Positions 9,420 through 19,355 of a stretch of DNA of 64,000 nucleotides are shown piece after piece. How positions within the stretch are numbered: position 1 is the first letter of the stretch; every line of letters begins with the position of its first letter. The notes beneath the pieces are model-generated. The model was given only the letters and a program-made list of their open reading frames with translations. It had not been told where the DNA came from and searched no databases. The position numbers were made by a program, and so were the translations under genes. The stretch is taken from assembly GCF_945277285.1 (NCBI RefSeq), contig NZ_CALYPR010000001.1, positions 620,001 to 684,000 on the forward strand. Reading direction: 5' to 3'. The DNA is from an uncultured Bartonella sp. (GTDB taxonomy: Bacteria > Pseudomonadota > Alphaproteobacteria > Rhizobiales > Rhizobiaceae).

Positions 9420-10525
9420 TAAACGTCCCTCTTCTCGAAATCAATGCGCGGGTCGACCAGCATATAGGTGAGGTCAGAAATAAGGCTGACGACAAGCCCT
9501 ATTAGCGAAAAAATATAAAGCGAGCCAAACACTACCGGATAATCACGGTTGACGATAGAGGTGTAGCTCAACAGGCCCATACCGTTGAGCGAATAGAGCA
9601 TCTCGATTAATAGCGAGCCGGTAAAGAACGAGGCTATGAAAGCGGCCGGAAAACTGGCAATCACCACAAGCATGGCATTGCGGAACACATGGCCATAAAG
9701 TACAGCTCGTTCGCTGAGACCTTTAGCACGAGCAGTTACCACATATTGTTTTCTGATTTCTTCCAAAAAACAATTTTTGGTAAGCAATGTTGTTGTGGCA
9801 AAAGCGGAAATAACCATTGCCGTGAGCGGCAAAGCAAGATGGTGGAAATAATCGAGAATTTTGCCAAAAAATGACAATTCGTCAAAATTTTCCGAGGTGA
9901 GATGGCTTAACGGGAACCAGTCAAAAAACGAGCCACCGGCAAACAGTACCATTAACAGAATTCCGAACAGGAAACTCGGTATTGCATAACCGATAATGAT
10001 GACAGCACTTGTCCAGATGTCGAAAGTCGAGCCATCTTTGACCGCCTTGCGAATGCCGAGCGGAATAGAAATCGCATAGGAAATTAGCAATTGCCAAAGG
10101 CCCAGCGAAATGGAAACCGGCAAAGCCCCTTTGATAAGATCAACAACCGAGCGGCCTTGGGTATAGGAATCACCAAAATCAAAACGGATATAATTCCATA
10201 GCATGGTGATATAGCGTTCTAGCGGCGGCTTATCAAAACCGAATTGTTTTTCAAGTTTGGCAATAAATTCCGGATCAAGCCCGCGTGCGCCACGATATTT
10301 GGAACTGGCATCGCTACCTTGCAAAGTGACTTCCGATGAAAGACCAAGGTCGCCACCACCACCGTCAACACGCCCCATAGCATCTCCACCAGTACCCTGC
10401 AATTGCGCAATAATGTTTTCGATTGGCCCACCGGGGGTAAATTGCACAATAACAAACGTCACCGTCAAAATGCCGATCAATGTCGGTATAATCAGCAGCA
10501 AACGCCGCGCTATATAGGCCGCCAT
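9419..10525 (-). CDS. yejB: Peptide ABC transporter permease YejB
   Basis: Partner permease of YejE, 368 residues, close to the family length. The N-terminal helix (residues 1-28) contains the dipeptide-permease motif [28 protein letters not shown] in shortened view [11 protein letters not shown] soluble insertion of about 80 residues follows, then five further helices with the EAA loop [20 protein letters not shown]. It lies 119 bases after yejA with no evident terminator in between, so all four genes probably form one transcript. Confidence 0.93.
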   Translation of the reverse strand: MAAYIARRLLLIIPTLIGILTVTFVIVQFTPGGPIENIIAQLQGTGGDAMGRVDGGGGDLGLSSEVTLQGSDASSKYRGARGLDPEFIAKLEKQFGFDKPPLERYITMLWNYIRFDFGDSYTQGRSVVDLIKGALPVSISLGLWQLLISYAISIPLGIRKAVKDGSTFDIWTSAVIIIGYAIPSFLFGILLMVLFAGGSFFDWFPLSHLTSENFDELSFFGKILDYFHHLALPLTAMVISAFATTTLLTKNCFLEEIRKQYVVTARAKGLSERAVLYGHVFRNAMLVVIASFPAAFIASFFTGSLLIEMLYSLNGMGLLSYTSIVNRDYPVVFGSLYIFSLIGLVVSLISDLTYMLVDPRIDFEKRDV

Positions 10526-10644
10526 CTGTCTCTTTCACCTTTTTTGCGGTTTGGCTTTTCCTTAAATCACACTATGCGAATCAAACCAGCTCGCTTACGT
10601 TAAACCTTATCTTGGAACATTTATGGTAAACAAATAACAAACAG

Positions 10645-12486
10645 TTATTGAGCATGACTGTTGTTATCTGCGTCCGCCTTTATCCACCACGAATAAATAT
10701 CGATCCCGATGACTTCCGGCTGTGGTTCGGGAATACTGAATTTATTCCAATATGCTATATTTATGTGATCTGATGTCCATTGGGGTATCACATAATAGTT
10801 CCATAATAAAACCCGATCCAATGCGCGAGTGGCTGCAACGAGTTCGTCGCGATCTTTTGCATAAATTATGCGATTTATAAGCGCATCAACAGCTGCGTTT
10901 TTTATTCCAGCAAGATTGGAACTACCGGCTTCATCAGCAGCTTTTGACCCCCAATATCCCAGTTGTTCGTTGCCGGGTGAATCACTTTGACCAATTGAAT
11001 GAACGATTAGATCGAAATCAAAATTCATTCGCCGATTCTGGTATTGGGATGCATCGACAACGCGCATTGATGCATCAATTCCCAAACGTTGAAGATTGGC
11101 AATAAACGGAGCCGTTACGCGCTCGAATGCGGGATCATTTAGCATCACTTCCAGTGTAAAAGGATGACCGTTTTTATCAACGAGTCGGCCGCGATCAAGT
11201 TTCCAGCCGGCCTCATTCAACAGGTGCATAGCTTCTGTCAGATACTGGCGTGACTTTTCAGGTTTATCATAAACGGGGTTGGAAAATGGCGTGGTAAAAA
11301 CTTCCGGCGGCACTTCTCCTTTGACAGTTTGCAATATTTCCAGTTCTTTGCCTTGGGGAAGGCCCTTTGAAGCCAGATCAAGCCCGTCAAAATAGCTTGA
11401 AATACGACGATAATCATTGAAAAATAGCGATTTATTAAGAGATTCAAAATCGAAAGCCAGATTAAGTGCCTTCCGCACACGAATATCAGAAAAATAGGGG
11501 CGGCGGGTATTTATGAATAGTCCCTGCATACGCCCCATTCCCCGAAACTCAAAGCTGCGACGAATGACTTGCCCGTTTTTGACCGCGGGAAAATCATAGC
11601 TCTGGTTCCAGCGTTGAATGCGGTTTTCCAAATTCCAGTCAACAAGATTGCCTTTTTTAAAGGCTTCCCATGCCGCGTTCGGATCCATGAAATAACTATA
11701 ATGGATTTTATCGAAATTGAACCGGCCCCGGTTAACCGGAAGATCGGCTGCCCAGTAGTTTTTCACCCGTTTCCACGTAATTGATTTTCCGGTCACGAAA
11801 CTTTCAACCTCATATGGGCCAGAACCGAGCGGTATCTCGAGTGTGGGAGCTGTTATATCGCGTCTTTTACCGTTTTTATCGACACCTTCCCACCAATGGC
11901 GGGGAAGAACAGGAATCTGCCCTAAAATACAAGGCAGTTCCCGGTTTCCGGTTTCCTTGAAAGTAAAAGTCACCTCATTGTCAGCGCTTTTTTCTGCTTT
12001 AACGACAGAATGGTAATAACTACTGAAATACGGAGAAATGGCCTTCAAAACGTTGAAGCTCCAGATAACATCATCGACAGTGATCGGCTGCCCGTCATGC
12101 CATCGGGCGTTTCTATTCAAACGGAATTTCGCCCATGAAAAATCGTCTGGATACATGACTGCTTCCGCGATAAGCGGATAATTGACAGACTGTTCCTGTG
12201 TCGATGAAGCCATCAACGTGTCATATTGCTCGCTGGGGCCAAATTGAGAAAAACCGGCAGCCGGTGTGCCTGTCACAATGTAAGGATTGAAACTGTTAAA
12301 TGTGCCGATACGGCTATCATTGAAAGTACCCCGTTTCGGAGCATTGACATTGACATAATCAAAATGGTTGAATCCTTCACTATATTTGGGTTCAACCCCC
12401 AAAGACAAAGCGGTGCGCCATTGTGGCTCGGCTTGTGCCAGACTACAACAGGCCAAAATCAGACAAAAAGCAAGTTTGAGTTTCAT
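10645..12486 (-). CDS. yejA: Periplasmic peptide-binding protein YejA
   Basis: Substrate-binding protein of the Yej importer, SBP_bac_5 superfamily. The 613 residues begin with a clear signal peptide (MKLKLAFCLILACCSLAQA, cleavage after about residue 19). The mature protein shows family features such as ARWHDGQPITVDDVIWSFN and YWAADLPVNRGRFNFD. It is larger than OppA/DppA (about 535), which is normal for YejA. It is the promoter-proximal gene of the yejA-B-E-F operon. The actual ligand in this organism cannot be read from the sequence; peptide is known for the family. Confidence 0.93.
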   Translation of the reverse strand: MKLKLAFCLILACCSLAQAEPQWRTALSLGVEPKYSEGFNHFDYVNVNAPKRGTFNDSRIGTFNSFNPYIVTGTPAAGFSQFGPSEQYDTLMASSTQEQSVNYPLIAEAVMYPDDFSWAKFRLNRNARWHDGQPITVDDVIWSFNVLKAISPYFSSYYHSVVKAEKSADNEVTFTFKETGNRELPCILGQIPVLPRHWWEGVDKNGKRRDITAPTLEIPLGSGPYEVESFVTGKSITWKRVKNYWAADLPVNRGRFNFDKIHYSYFMDPNAAWEAFKKGNLVDWNLENRIQRWNQSYDFPAVKNGQVIRRSFEFRGMGRMQGLFINTRRPYFSDIRVRKALNLAFDFESLNKSLFFNDYRRISSYFDGLDLASKGLPQGKELEILQTVKGEVPPEVFTTPFSNPVYDKPEKSRQYLTEAMHLLNEAGWKLDRGRLVDKNGHPFTLEVMLNDPAFERVTAPFIANLQRLGIDASMRVVDASQYQNRRMNFDFDLIVHSIGQSDSPGNEQLGYWGSKAADEAGSSNLAGIKNAAVDALINRIIYAKDRDELVAATRALDRVLLWNYYVIPQWTSDHINIAYWNKFSIPEPQPEVIGIDIYSWWIKADADNNSHAQ

Positions 12487-12552
12487 TAAAATAACTATTC
12501 ATCCCCCATCATAATCAATGTGAACCCTGCGTAAACATCAAAACAACTTTTG

Positions 12553-13101
12553 TCAGTTGTCTTTTTCATGCGGCAATTCAGCAGGTTTATCAGAAAGACT
12601 ACGCAAATATAAGATGAGATCAGCTCTATCTTTAGCGTCTTTCACACCAATGAAGGCCATGGCTGTTCCGGGAATGTATTTGCGGGGTGCTGCAAGATAA
12701 GCATCAAGTGTCGCAAAATCCCACTTTTTATTGCCTTGGGCCCGCATGGCACGCGAATAGGTAAAATCGGATATGCTTGCAAAGGGGCGGTCAACGACAT
12801 CATATAAAGGAGGACCGACACGTGCCGGACCATTTTTAGCCGGCGTATGACACAAGCCACATTGTCCAAATACCTTGCGGCCATTTTCCAGATTTGCATG
12901 TTGAAGTCTGTCAGACAATGATACCTGTTGTTTTATCTGGGATTTTTCTACATGCTGGTTTTCTTCACCATCAATCGAATAGACTATTTTTTCCGGTCCG
13001 GCATGATCGTAAATAAGGTCACTCATGTGAACGATAATAAAAACCAAAACGGCCCACAAAAGGCAGGCAGCAATGACGTTGTTGACGGTCGATACATTCA
13101 T
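12553..13101 (-). CDS. cycM: Membrane-anchored class I cytochrome c (CycM type)
   Basis: Electron carrier between the bc1 complex and terminal oxidase, facing the periplasm. The 182-residue protein has an uncleaved N-terminal helix (about residues 8-28) as membrane anchor. A polar linker of about 45 residues is followed by one cytochrome c domain with the heme-attachment motif CGLCH and the distal methionine in IPGTAMAF. This matches the membrane-bound cytochrome c552/CycM of rhizobia. It is divergent from kdsB-pheA, a neighbourhood also known in other Hyphomicrobiales. Low-spin heme binding is inferred from the motif pair. Confidence 0.9.
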   Translation of the reverse strand: MNVSTVNNVIAACLLWAVLVFIIVHMSDLIYDHAGPEKIVYSIDGEENQHVEKSQIKQQVSLSDRLQHANLENGRKVFGQCGLCHTPAKNGPARVGPPLYDVVDRPFASISDFTYSRAMRAQGNKKWDFATLDAYLAAPRKYIPGTAMAFIGVKDAKDRADLILYLRSLSDKPAELPHEKDN

Positions 13102-13207
13102 CCAAAATTCATTCGTTAAAAATTTTATCTGATTTAAAAATTTAGGTCTTTTGCTTCACCAACGCAATATCTATAAAGTTAAAGAAAAATTCTTCAGGAC
13201 AATGATC

Positions 13208-13948
13208 ATGGCTTTTGCAACACTTATTCTTATTCCTGCCCGTATGTCTTCCACGCGGCTTCCGGGCAAGCCTTTGGCTGATATTGCCGGAAAGCCGATG
13301 ATCGTTCATGTTGCCGAGCGGGCCAATAATGCCAATCTCGGCCGCGTTGTTGTGGCAACCGACCATGAAGACGTTGCAAATGCTGTCAAAGCCCATGGCA
13401 TGGAAGCAATCATGACCCGTGCAGATCACCAATCCGGTTCTGACCGCATTTATGAAGCGTTGACACTGCTTGATCCTAACCGGCGTTTTGAAGTGATTGT
13501 CAATGTTCAAGGTGATTTGCCAACCATTGCGCCGCATGAAATTGCCGCAGCGCTTGCCCCGCTTGAAAATGAAAAAACCGATATTGCCACTTTAGGGGCA
13601 GAGATTTTTGTTGAAGAAGAAAAAACCAACCCCAATGTCGTGAAAATTGTTGGTTCGCCTATCGGTTTAACAAGATTGCGGGCACTTTATTTCACCCGTG
13701 CCACTGCACCTTATGGCAAAGGCCCGCTCTATCACCATATCGGTCTTTATGCCTACCGGCGTAAGGCACTGGAACAGTTTGTATCCTTAAAACCTTCGGT
13801 TCTGGAAAAACGTGAAAGTCTGGAACAACTGCGCGCTCTTGAAGCAGGGATGCGGATTGATGCCGAAATCATCAAAACTGTGCCTCTTGGCGTCGATACA
13901 CTTGATGATCTTGAACATGCACGAAAAATAATCGAGGCCGGAAAATGA
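13208..13948 (+). CDS. kdsB: 3-deoxy-manno-octulosonate cytidylyltransferase (CMP-KDO synthetase)
   Basis: Activates KDO with CTP for lipopolysaccharide inner-core synthesis in the cytoplasm. The frame is open from 13151; I use the ATG at 13208 because AGGA lies 8 bases before it and the family N-terminus starts there ([23 protein letters not shown] contains the nucleotide-binding RxxSxRLPGKPL motif). The 246 residues match the family length. Further motifs are VVVATDH and NVQGDLP. The stop overlaps the pheA start (ATGA), so the two are co-transcribed and coupled although the pathways are unrelated. Confidence 0.95.
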   Translation: MAFATLILIPARMSSTRLPGKPLADIAGKPMIVHVAERANNANLGRVVVATDHEDVANAVKAHGMEAIMTRADHQSGSDRIYEALTLLDPNRRFEVIVNVQGDLPTIAPHEIAAALAPLENEKTDIATLGAEIFVEEEKTNPNVVKIVGSPIGLTRLRALYFTRATAPYGKGPLYHHIGLYAYRRKALEQFVSLKPSVLEKRESLEQLRALEAGMRIDAEIIKTVPLGVDTLDDLEHARKIIEAGK

Positions 13949-14805
13949 CAAAAACTAATAAAATTGCCTTTCAGGGCGATTATGGTGCCAATTCCGACAC
14001 CGCCTGTCGTAATGTATTTCCCAACATGGAACCACTGCCGTGCACAACTTTCGAGGATGCTTTACATGCCGTTGAAAGCGGCGAAGCCGATCTTGGCATG
14101 ATACCGATTGAAAACACACTTGCCGGTCGGGTTGCCGATATTCATCATCTCTTGCCACAAACCAAGCTTTTTATTATTGGCGAATATTTTCTTCCTATCC
14201 ATTTTGAATTGATGGTTTTGCCCGGTGTCAAACGTGACGAGATTAAATCCGTTCATAGCCACATTCATGCTTTGGGACAATGCCGGAAGATAATTCGAGA
14301 CAATCACTGGCGCGCTGTTGTTGCTACCGATACGGCGGGAGCTGCAAAATTTATTAAACAGACAGGCGACCGCAGTCAGGCAGCCCTGGCACCGAAGCTT
14401 GCAGCCAAACTTTACGGGCTTGATATCATTGCAGAAAATGTTGAGGATTCTGAAAACAATATTACACGCTTCGTGATCCTGTCGCGAAATGAAGTACGCG
14501 CACCGCAGCCAAAGCATGGCGAAAAGGTCATGACCAGTTTTCTTTTCCGCGTGCGTAACGTTCCAGCGGCTCTTTATAAAGCCATGGGTGGTTTTGCCAC
14601 CAATGGTGTCAATATGACAAAACTTGAAAGCTATCAGGTTGGTGGAACGTTTAGTGCAACACAATTTTTTGCCGATATCGAAGGACACCCCGACGACCCG
14701 ATGGTTCGTCTTGCTTTGGAAGAATTAGAGTTCTTTTCGACAAAAATCAGAATCGTGGGTGTTTATCCGGCAAGTCCCGAACGGGAAACGAAAATCTACG
14801 GATAA
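13945..14805 (+). CDS. pheA: Prephenate dehydratase
   Basis: Converts prephenate to phenylpyruvate, the committed step to phenylalanine. The 286-residue protein is the monofunctional form without a chorismate mutase domain. The catalytic part (about residues 1-185) contains the family segments [18 protein letters not shown] and [10 protein letters not shown] (the TRF motif). A C-terminal ACT domain (about residues 195-275) has the LESYQ motif that normally binds phenylalanine for feedback inhibition. It follows kdsB with a four-base overlap. It is well supported; allosteric control is inferred from the family. Confidence 0.94.
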   Translation: MTKTNKIAFQGDYGANSDTACRNVFPNMEPLPCTTFEDALHAVESGEADLGMIPIENTLAGRVADIHHLLPQTKLFIIGEYFLPIHFELMVLPGVKRDEIKSVHSHIHALGQCRKIIRDNHWRAVVATDTAGAAKFIKQTGDRSQAALAPKLAAKLYGLDIIAENVEDSENNITRFVILSRNEVRAPQPKHGEKVMTSFLFRVRNVPAALYKAMGGFATNGVNMTKLESYQVGGTFSATQFFADIEGHPDDPMVRLALEELEFFSTKIRIVGVYPASPERETKIYG

Positions 14806-14974
14806 AACTGTTTCAAACCAGCGCCTAGGGCTTAAAAAATTTCGATTTTTCCTGTTTTTTCAGCCAAAAAATAGAAAAAAGTCCGAGACCGTACAATAAT
14901 ATTTATCTTTGCATGTTACACAGAACAAGTTTATTTTCGCTCTGGTCGGGTTGAGTACGCCTTTAAGCAAAAAG

Positions 14975-15889
14975 CTAATCTATAAACTTTTTTTCAAGCC
15001 ATTGTCTGATCAAAAAATTTGCGATGGCACCACGTGGCGGCAGATGCAGCCCTTGTTCGTGCTGCCCGGCCATCATGAGTGCGACCTCTTTCCTGTCAAA
15101 CCAGCGCCCATCTTCCATTTCGTCATAACCGATCGTAATTTTATCGCTCAATGCTTCAGCGTGACAGCCAAGCATTAAAGAATGCGGGAACGGCCATGGT
15201 TGGGAAGCAATATAGACAACCTTGCCGACAGGAAGCCCCATTTCTTCTCTTGTCTCACGACGAACCGCCATTTCAAGCGTTTCACCTTGCTCGACAAAAC
15301 CGGCAAGACATGAATAGCGCCCTTTTTCAAAACTGGGCGTGCGCGCAAGAAGGCACTTATCCCCATAATGGATAAGCATAATAGCAACCGGATCAGTGCG
15401 CGGAAAATGTTCTGTCCCGCAAGCGGTGCAAATGCGTTTGGCACCACCAGCTGCGATCCGGCTTGGTTTGCCGCAACGTGAACAAAAGCGGTTATTTCTG
15501 TGCCACATCAACAATGAATAGGCTTGCGCCAGAACGCCCGATTGGGTTTGACTGAAGAGTGCGCGACTATAGGCTTCCCGCAACCCCACCTGATTGAATG
15601 GTGAAGGTGGCTGACCGGCAAATTCTTTCACTGGCAAGGCAATAACAGGATTTTCACCTTCCCAACCAAGAAGGCAGGCTTCCTCCCATTGTGGATTAAA
15701 CAGTTCCAGCGATTTTGCATTAAGATAAAGATCAGCTTCGCCCATAACGTTTCGATAGATAATTGAAAAACCATTCAAAACAATAAAGTGAGCATGGCGG
15801 TTGCGTAACTCGGCAACGATGGTATCAGTCCGCTTTTCAAGCTGACGGTTGATGGGATTTCCGATAAAAGCAATTGCAGAAGATGTCAT
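14975..15889 (-). CDS. nudC: NADH pyrophosphatase / RNA decapping Nudix hydrolase NudC
   Basis: Hydrolyses NAD(H) to NMN and AMP; family members also remove NAD caps from RNA. The 304 residues contain an N-terminal domain, a four-cysteine zinc site (CSRCGKP at one end, CTACGTEHFPR at the other) and the Nudix box with glycine and glutamates in GFVEQGETLEMAVRRETREE. The SQPWPFPHSLM motif, diagnostic for the NudC subgroup, follows the box. It lies three bases downstream of the HIT gene on the same strand, so the two are probably one transcript. Confidence 0.94.
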   Translation of the reverse strand: MTSSAIAFIGNPINRQLEKRTDTIVAELRNRHAHFIVLNGFSIIYRNVMGEADLYLNAKSLELFNPQWEEACLLGWEGENPVIALPVKEFAGQPPSPFNQVGLREAYSRALFSQTQSGVLAQAYSLLMWHRNNRFCSRCGKPSRIAAGGAKRICTACGTEHFPRTDPVAIMLIHYGDKCLLARTPSFEKGRYSCLAGFVEQGETLEMAVRRETREEMGLPVGKVVYIASQPWPFPHSLMLGCHAEALSDKITIGYDEMEDGRWFDRKEVALMMAGQHEQGLHLPPRGAIANFLIRQWLEKKFID

Positions 15890-15892
15890 AAT

Positions 15893-16318
15893 TCAATCCA
15901 GTCTTAATTGCAGCTTACGAATAAGCTTATGCGCTGCCTCCTTGCTATAGGGAACAGCTTCGCCATACCCCCACACCGGTTTTGGCCAATTTGCATCCCC
16001 TTCATTGCGCGCAATAATATGAACATGCAACTGTCTTACAATATTTCCAATCGCTGCGGTATTCACTTTCTCACAACCGGTAATGGCTTCAAGCGCTACT
16101 GCAACTTCGTTGATTTCGGCAATAAGCACCTGTTCATCATCAATCGAAAGGTGATGAATTTCTTCAGCACCGGTAATGCGGGGCACCACAATAAGCCATG
16201 GCCAGCGTGCATCATTCATCAGCCGGACATCTGAAAGCGCAAGCTCGACAATGAAAAAACTATCCTTTTCCAAACGCGGATCGAGTTTAAATGATTGTTG
16301 CACAGTATTTATCTCCAT
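15893..16318 (-). CDS. HIT-family nucleotide hydrolase/transferase
   Basis: Small histidine-triad protein, 141 residues. The frame is open to 16402 but the ATG at 16318 follows an A/G-rich GGAGATAAAT stretch and gives the usual N-terminus. The signature region reads RQLHVHIIARN: the triad is Gln-x-His-x-His rather than His-x-His-x-His, with the catalytic central histidine kept. This Gln variant occurs in a bacterial HIT subgroup, so activity on a dinucleotide or AMP-linked substrate is plausible, but the substrate is unknown. Its place directly before nudC suggests a shared role in nucleotide clean-up, which is inference. Confidence 0.85.
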   Translation of the reverse strand: MEINTVQQSFKLDPRLEKDSFFIVELALSDVRLMNDARWPWLIVVPRITGAEEIHHLSIDDEQVLIAEINEVAVALEAITGCEKVNTAAIGNIVRQLHVHIIARNEGDANWPKPVWGYGEAVPYSKEAAHKLIRKLQLRLD

Positions 16319-16370
16319 GTTTTTCGTTTCACGACTTGCTTTTCTGTTCCAAATTAGCGATATGAACATC

Positions 16371-16467
16371 GGGAGGTTGGTGGTGGACGAGCCACTCGCC
16401 AACCGGGTCAGGTCCGGAAGGAAGCAGCCCTAACGAGCTTCGGCACGGGTCACAGTGCCAGCCTCCC
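16371..16467 (+). ncRNA. ffs: Signal recognition particle 4.5S RNA
   Basis: The RNA component of the bacterial SRP, which with Ffh targets membrane proteins. The 97-base segment is closed by GGGAGG / CCTCCC ends (16371-16376 and 16462-16467). It contains the universally conserved apical domain (AGGTCCGGAAGGAAGCAGCC, around 16410-16430) with its GGAA tetraloop and the asymmetric internal loop. Location immediately before dnaX-ybaB-recR is the classic position in Hyphomicrobiales. The exact ends are estimated from pairing. Confidence 0.95.
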
Positions 16468-16659
16468 ACTTATTATGCCAATCAAATCTTATTCAGGTCA
16501 CATCTTATTCATTGGAAAAATCGCACAGTCGTGTTTTGAGAATTTGTCTAAACTGTCGAAAATCCGGTTTTGAAATCTTATATGTAACGTAACCTGTTGA
16601 CGTGGACGTCACCAAAGTCCACATTCAGAAAAACCAGATTTCGGAAATTGGAAAAGCAT

Positions 16660-18645
16660 ATGGAAAGCACTGAGGCAGAGGCAGGCTATCGCGTTCTCGC
16701 CCGTAAATATCGGCCACAAAATTTTTCCGACCTTATTGGTCAGGAGCCGATGGTGCGCACGCTGACCAACGCTTTTGATAGTGGGCGCATCCCGCAAGCA
16801 TGGATGTTGACCGGTGTGCGTGGCGTCGGAAAAACCACAACAGCCCGCATTCTGGCGCGTGCACTCAATTATAAAACCGATACAATCGACAAACCGACAA
16901 TCCATATGGATAAACTTGGTGAACATTGCCAAGCCATAATGGAAGGCCGCCATGTTGATGTTATCGAAATGGATGCTGCTTCCCACACCGGCATTGACGA
17001 TATAAGAGAAATCATCGAACAGGTGCGCTATCGTCCAGTGTCTGCCCGATTCAAAGTCTATATTATCGATGAAGTTCATATGCTTTCAACACAGGCCTTC
17101 AATGGCTTGTTGAAAACACTGGAAGAGCCGCCACCCCATGTAAAATTTATTTTCGCAACGACAGAAATACGCAAAGTTCCGGTTACAGTGCTTTCGCGCT
17201 GCCAACGCTATAATCTACGGCGGGTTGATTCAAATGTTCTTACAGCGCATTTGCGGAAAATTTCCGACCTCGAAAAGATTGAAGCCGACGACAATGCACT
17301 TGCCATGATCGCACGTGCCGGAGAAGGCTCGGTACGTGATGCGCTTTCCATACTTGATCAAGCCATTGCTCATGGTGGCGGCAAGGTGGATACTGATTCT
17401 GTGCGTACCATGCTCGGACTTGCCGACCGTACGCGCATCATCGACCTTTTCGAAATGATTATGAAGGGTAAGGTTGCAGACGCGCTCAAAGAGTTTCGCG
17501 ATCAATATGATGGTGGGGCCGACCCACTGGTTATTTTAAACGAGCTTGCCGATTTTAACCACCTTGTGACGAGGCTTCGTTTTACGCCGGAAATTGCTGG
17601 CGATATCTCGCTCATCGAAGAAGAACGTGAACGCGGACTTGAATTTTCAAAGAAACTTTCCGTGCGTGTTTTATCACGTACATGGCAAATGCTTTTAAAA
17701 GGCACACAAGAAGTCGATTCGGCTGCAAGTCCTATTGATGCAGCCGAAATGCTGTTGATCCGGTTGACACATGCGGCTGATTTGCCAACACTTGACGAAG
17801 CTTTGAAAGCACTGGGCGAAGGAAAGCCCAATATTGAACTTTCGCAAAGCCCCGAAACTGCAGGCGCACCACAAAATGTTGCACCACAAAGTTCTTTGCC
17901 CGAACGAAATAGCCCGTCAGCAAAGCCTGCGCGAGAAGTAGCTTTGAAGGCTGCCTCTCCATCAACCAGTTCCGATAATATTGGCGTAACAAAGGACAGT
18001 CTGCACACCAGCACACCGGTAAGCAGCAGTGCATTTGCTGGAACAATACATGAAAATGACGATTCGCGTGCGCCCTTTCCCCAAAAAAGTCCGACAATGA
18101 GGCTTGTAAGTACCTCTTCAGTGGCAATAGAACCTGAAGAACAGGTTTTGCAGAACACTCCGGAAGAGAGTGAAAAACTGGAAGCAGAGGCAAAAAAGGC
18201 TGAAAGCAAGCTTGTCCTTCATTCGATACAAGATGTTGTCGATCTTGCCGACAAGCACAATGACATGCAGTTCAAACTTCTGGTCAAAGAATTTGTGCGG
18301 CCGGTATCTTTCCGTCCGGGGCGTATCGAATTCGAGCCGGCCGAAGGCATGCCGCGTTTTTTTGCCCATGACATTGCCAAAATGCTGCACGAGTGGACGG
18401 GCGAACGCTGGACGGTGACTGTTGTCAATGAAGGTGGCGGACTGACTTTACGTGAAGAGGATGAGAAAGCCCATCAGGCGCTTCTTTCCGATGCCGAAGC
18501 TGATCCCGATATTGCAAAAATTTTAAAATATTTTCCCGGTTCAAAAATTGTCGACGTGCGTGTCAACAAGTCTGACAAAGACCTTGATTTGATTGATGGC
18601 GCCGATATGAGTATGGAAGACGATGAAACCGATCAAGGAGACTGA
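16660..18645 (+). CDS. dnaX: DNA polymerase III subunit tau (and possibly gamma)
   Basis: Clamp-loader ATPase that also links the polymerase cores at the fork. I start at the ATG at 16660 (GGA about 8 bases before) rather than an upstream TTG at 16597, giving 661 residues. The AAA+ domain has Walker A GVRGVGKT (residues 52-59), Walker B IIDEVH (about 135-140) and the SRC motif in LSRCQRYN. The four-cysteine zinc knuckle of E. coli DnaX is reduced to a single Cys ([11 protein letters not shown]), as in other alphaproteobacteria. The collar domain ends near residue 385. A Ser/Pro-rich linker runs to about 505, then a C-terminal alpha-binding domain. An A-AAA-AAG heptamer lies exactly at the end of the linker. 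Confidence 0.95.
   Translation: MESTEAEAGYRVLARKYRPQNFSDLIGQEPMVRTLTNAFDSGRIPQAWMLTGVRGVGKTTTARILARALNYKTDTIDKPTIHMDKLGEHCQAIMEGRHVDVIEMDAASHTGIDDIREIIEQVRYRPVSARFKVYIIDEVHMLSTQAFNGLLKTLEEPPPHVKFIFATTEIRKVPVTVLSRCQRYNLRRVDSNVLTAHLRKISDLEKIEADDNALAMIARAGEGSVRDALSILDQAIAHGGGKVDTDSVRTMLGLADRTRIIDLFEMIMKGKVADALKEFRDQYDGGADPLVILNELADFNHLVTRLRFTPEIAGDISLIEEERERGLEFSKKLSVRVLSRTWQMLLKGTQEVDSAASPIDAAEMLLIRLTHAADLPTLDEALKALGEGKPNIELSQSPETAGAPQNVAPQSSLPERNSPSAKPAREVALKAASPSTSSDNIGVTKDSLHTSTPVSSSAFAGTIHENDDSRAPFPQKSPTMRLVSTSSVAIEPEEQVLQNTPEESEKLEAEAKKAESKLVLHSIQDVVDLADKHNDMQFKLLVKEFVRPVSFRPGRIEFEPAEGMPRFFAHDIAKMLHEWTGERWTVTVVNEGGGLTLREEDEKAHQALLSDAEADPDIAKILKYFPGSKIVDVRVNKSDKDLDLIDGADMSMEDDETDQGD
18192..18203 (+). 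promoter_or_regulatory. Candidate programmed -1 frameshift site in dnaX
   Basis: The heptamer AAAAAAG (18192-18198) is read in the zero frame as gcA AAA AAG at codons 511-513 of dnaX. After a -1 slip the next codons are GGC TGA, so translation would stop at 18201-18203 and give a 514-residue protein lacking the C-terminal domain. E. coli dnaX uses the same heptamer and an equally close -1 stop to make gamma. GGAAG lies 7 bases upstream as a possible internal Shine-Dalgarno stimulator. Only a weak 5-bp stem (CTTGT/ACAAG) is seen downstream. Function is inferred. Confidence 0.45.
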
Positions 18646-18650
18646 ACCCC

Positions 18651-18974
18651 ATGCGTGACATGATGGGCATGATGAAAAAAGCCAAAGAAATGCAAGCCAA
18701 GATGCAGGCAATGCAGGAAGAAATGGTCAACATTCAAGAAACCGGAACGTCGGGCGGCGGGCTGGTCAACGTGACATTGACCGGACAGGGAACTATTCAG
18801 GCGATCAAGATTGATTCTTCGTTGGTAAAGCCGGAAGAAGTTGAAATCCTTGAAGATCTGATTATGGCAGCCCATAATGAAGCCAAAGCAAAAATTGAGA
18901 ACACAATGGCTGAAAAGACCAAGGCGATCACCGCAGGTTTGCCAATACCACCCGGCTTCAAACTGCCTTTTTGA
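18651..18974 (+). CDS. ybaB: YbaB/EbfC family nucleoid-associated protein
   Basis: Small DNA-binding protein that forms homodimers and coats the nucleoid. The 107 residues start with a methionine-rich helix ([25 protein letters not shown]) seen here in part as [13 protein letters not shown], followed by the [21 protein letters not shown] strand region of the family and the conserved C-terminal IPPGFKLPF. The start ATG follows AAGGAG placed inside the end of dnaX, and only five bases separate the genes. The dnaX-ybaB-recR order is widely conserved and points to a role near replication and recombination. Confidence 0.94.
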   Translation: MRDMMGMMKKAKEMQAKMQAMQEEMVNIQETGTSGGGLVNVTLTGQGTIQAIKIDSSLVKPEEVEILEDLIMAAHNEAKAKIENTMAEKTKAITAGLPIPPGFKLPF

Positions 18975-19355
18975 GGTTTCATGTTGTGCCGATTAACCGT
19001 TTTTTTAAAAACCAGAAGAACCGGTTAAGAATGGAAATCGAAGCGATAATGGCCAATTTTTTTGTTTTCCGGTACGCTAATCAGAACCGGTGAATGATAA
19101 AAAAGATGGTGTTGCCGATTTACAAAAGCTCCTTGGAGAATGAAAACGGGCCGGTCAGAAATTATCGGAAACGTAGACAGGTAAAGCTGACTGTGAAACA
19201 TTCTTGCCAAATAGCCATTGAAGATAGTTCCGCACCGATGAATGCGTTTGATACCTCACAATCATAGCGCCCGACAAAGCCTATTTTGCAGTAAAAGGTT
19301 CCAGAGTTGGCAATTTCTGCAATTTTACATATATATTTTTTAAAAGAGATCATCC
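18975..19355 (+). other. Intergenic region between ybaB and recR, no gene seen
   Basis: These 381 bases contain no supported coding frame; the short frames on the minus strand (for example 19162-19362) lack ribosome binding sites and family resemblance. A pair TTAACCG ... CGGTTAA (around 18993-19027) could form a long-loop stem but has no T-tract in the right place. ybaB and recR usually lie closer together, so this spacer may be a remnant of a lost gene or hold a recR promoter. I cannot identify either. Confidence 0.5.

Noticed and set aside
14062-14688. Minus-strand frame of 208 codons across pheA
   Set aside because: Antisense to a complete prephenate dehydratase with all motifs, and without a binding site.
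15893-16318. Calling the HIT protein inactive because the first triad His is Gln
   Set aside because: The Gln-x-His-x-His form keeps the catalytic central His and is found in a normal bacterial HIT subgroup.
17502-18209. Minus-strand open frame of 235 codons inside dnaX
   Set aside because: Antisense to the Ser/Pro linker of DnaX; low-complexity composition explains the absence of stops.
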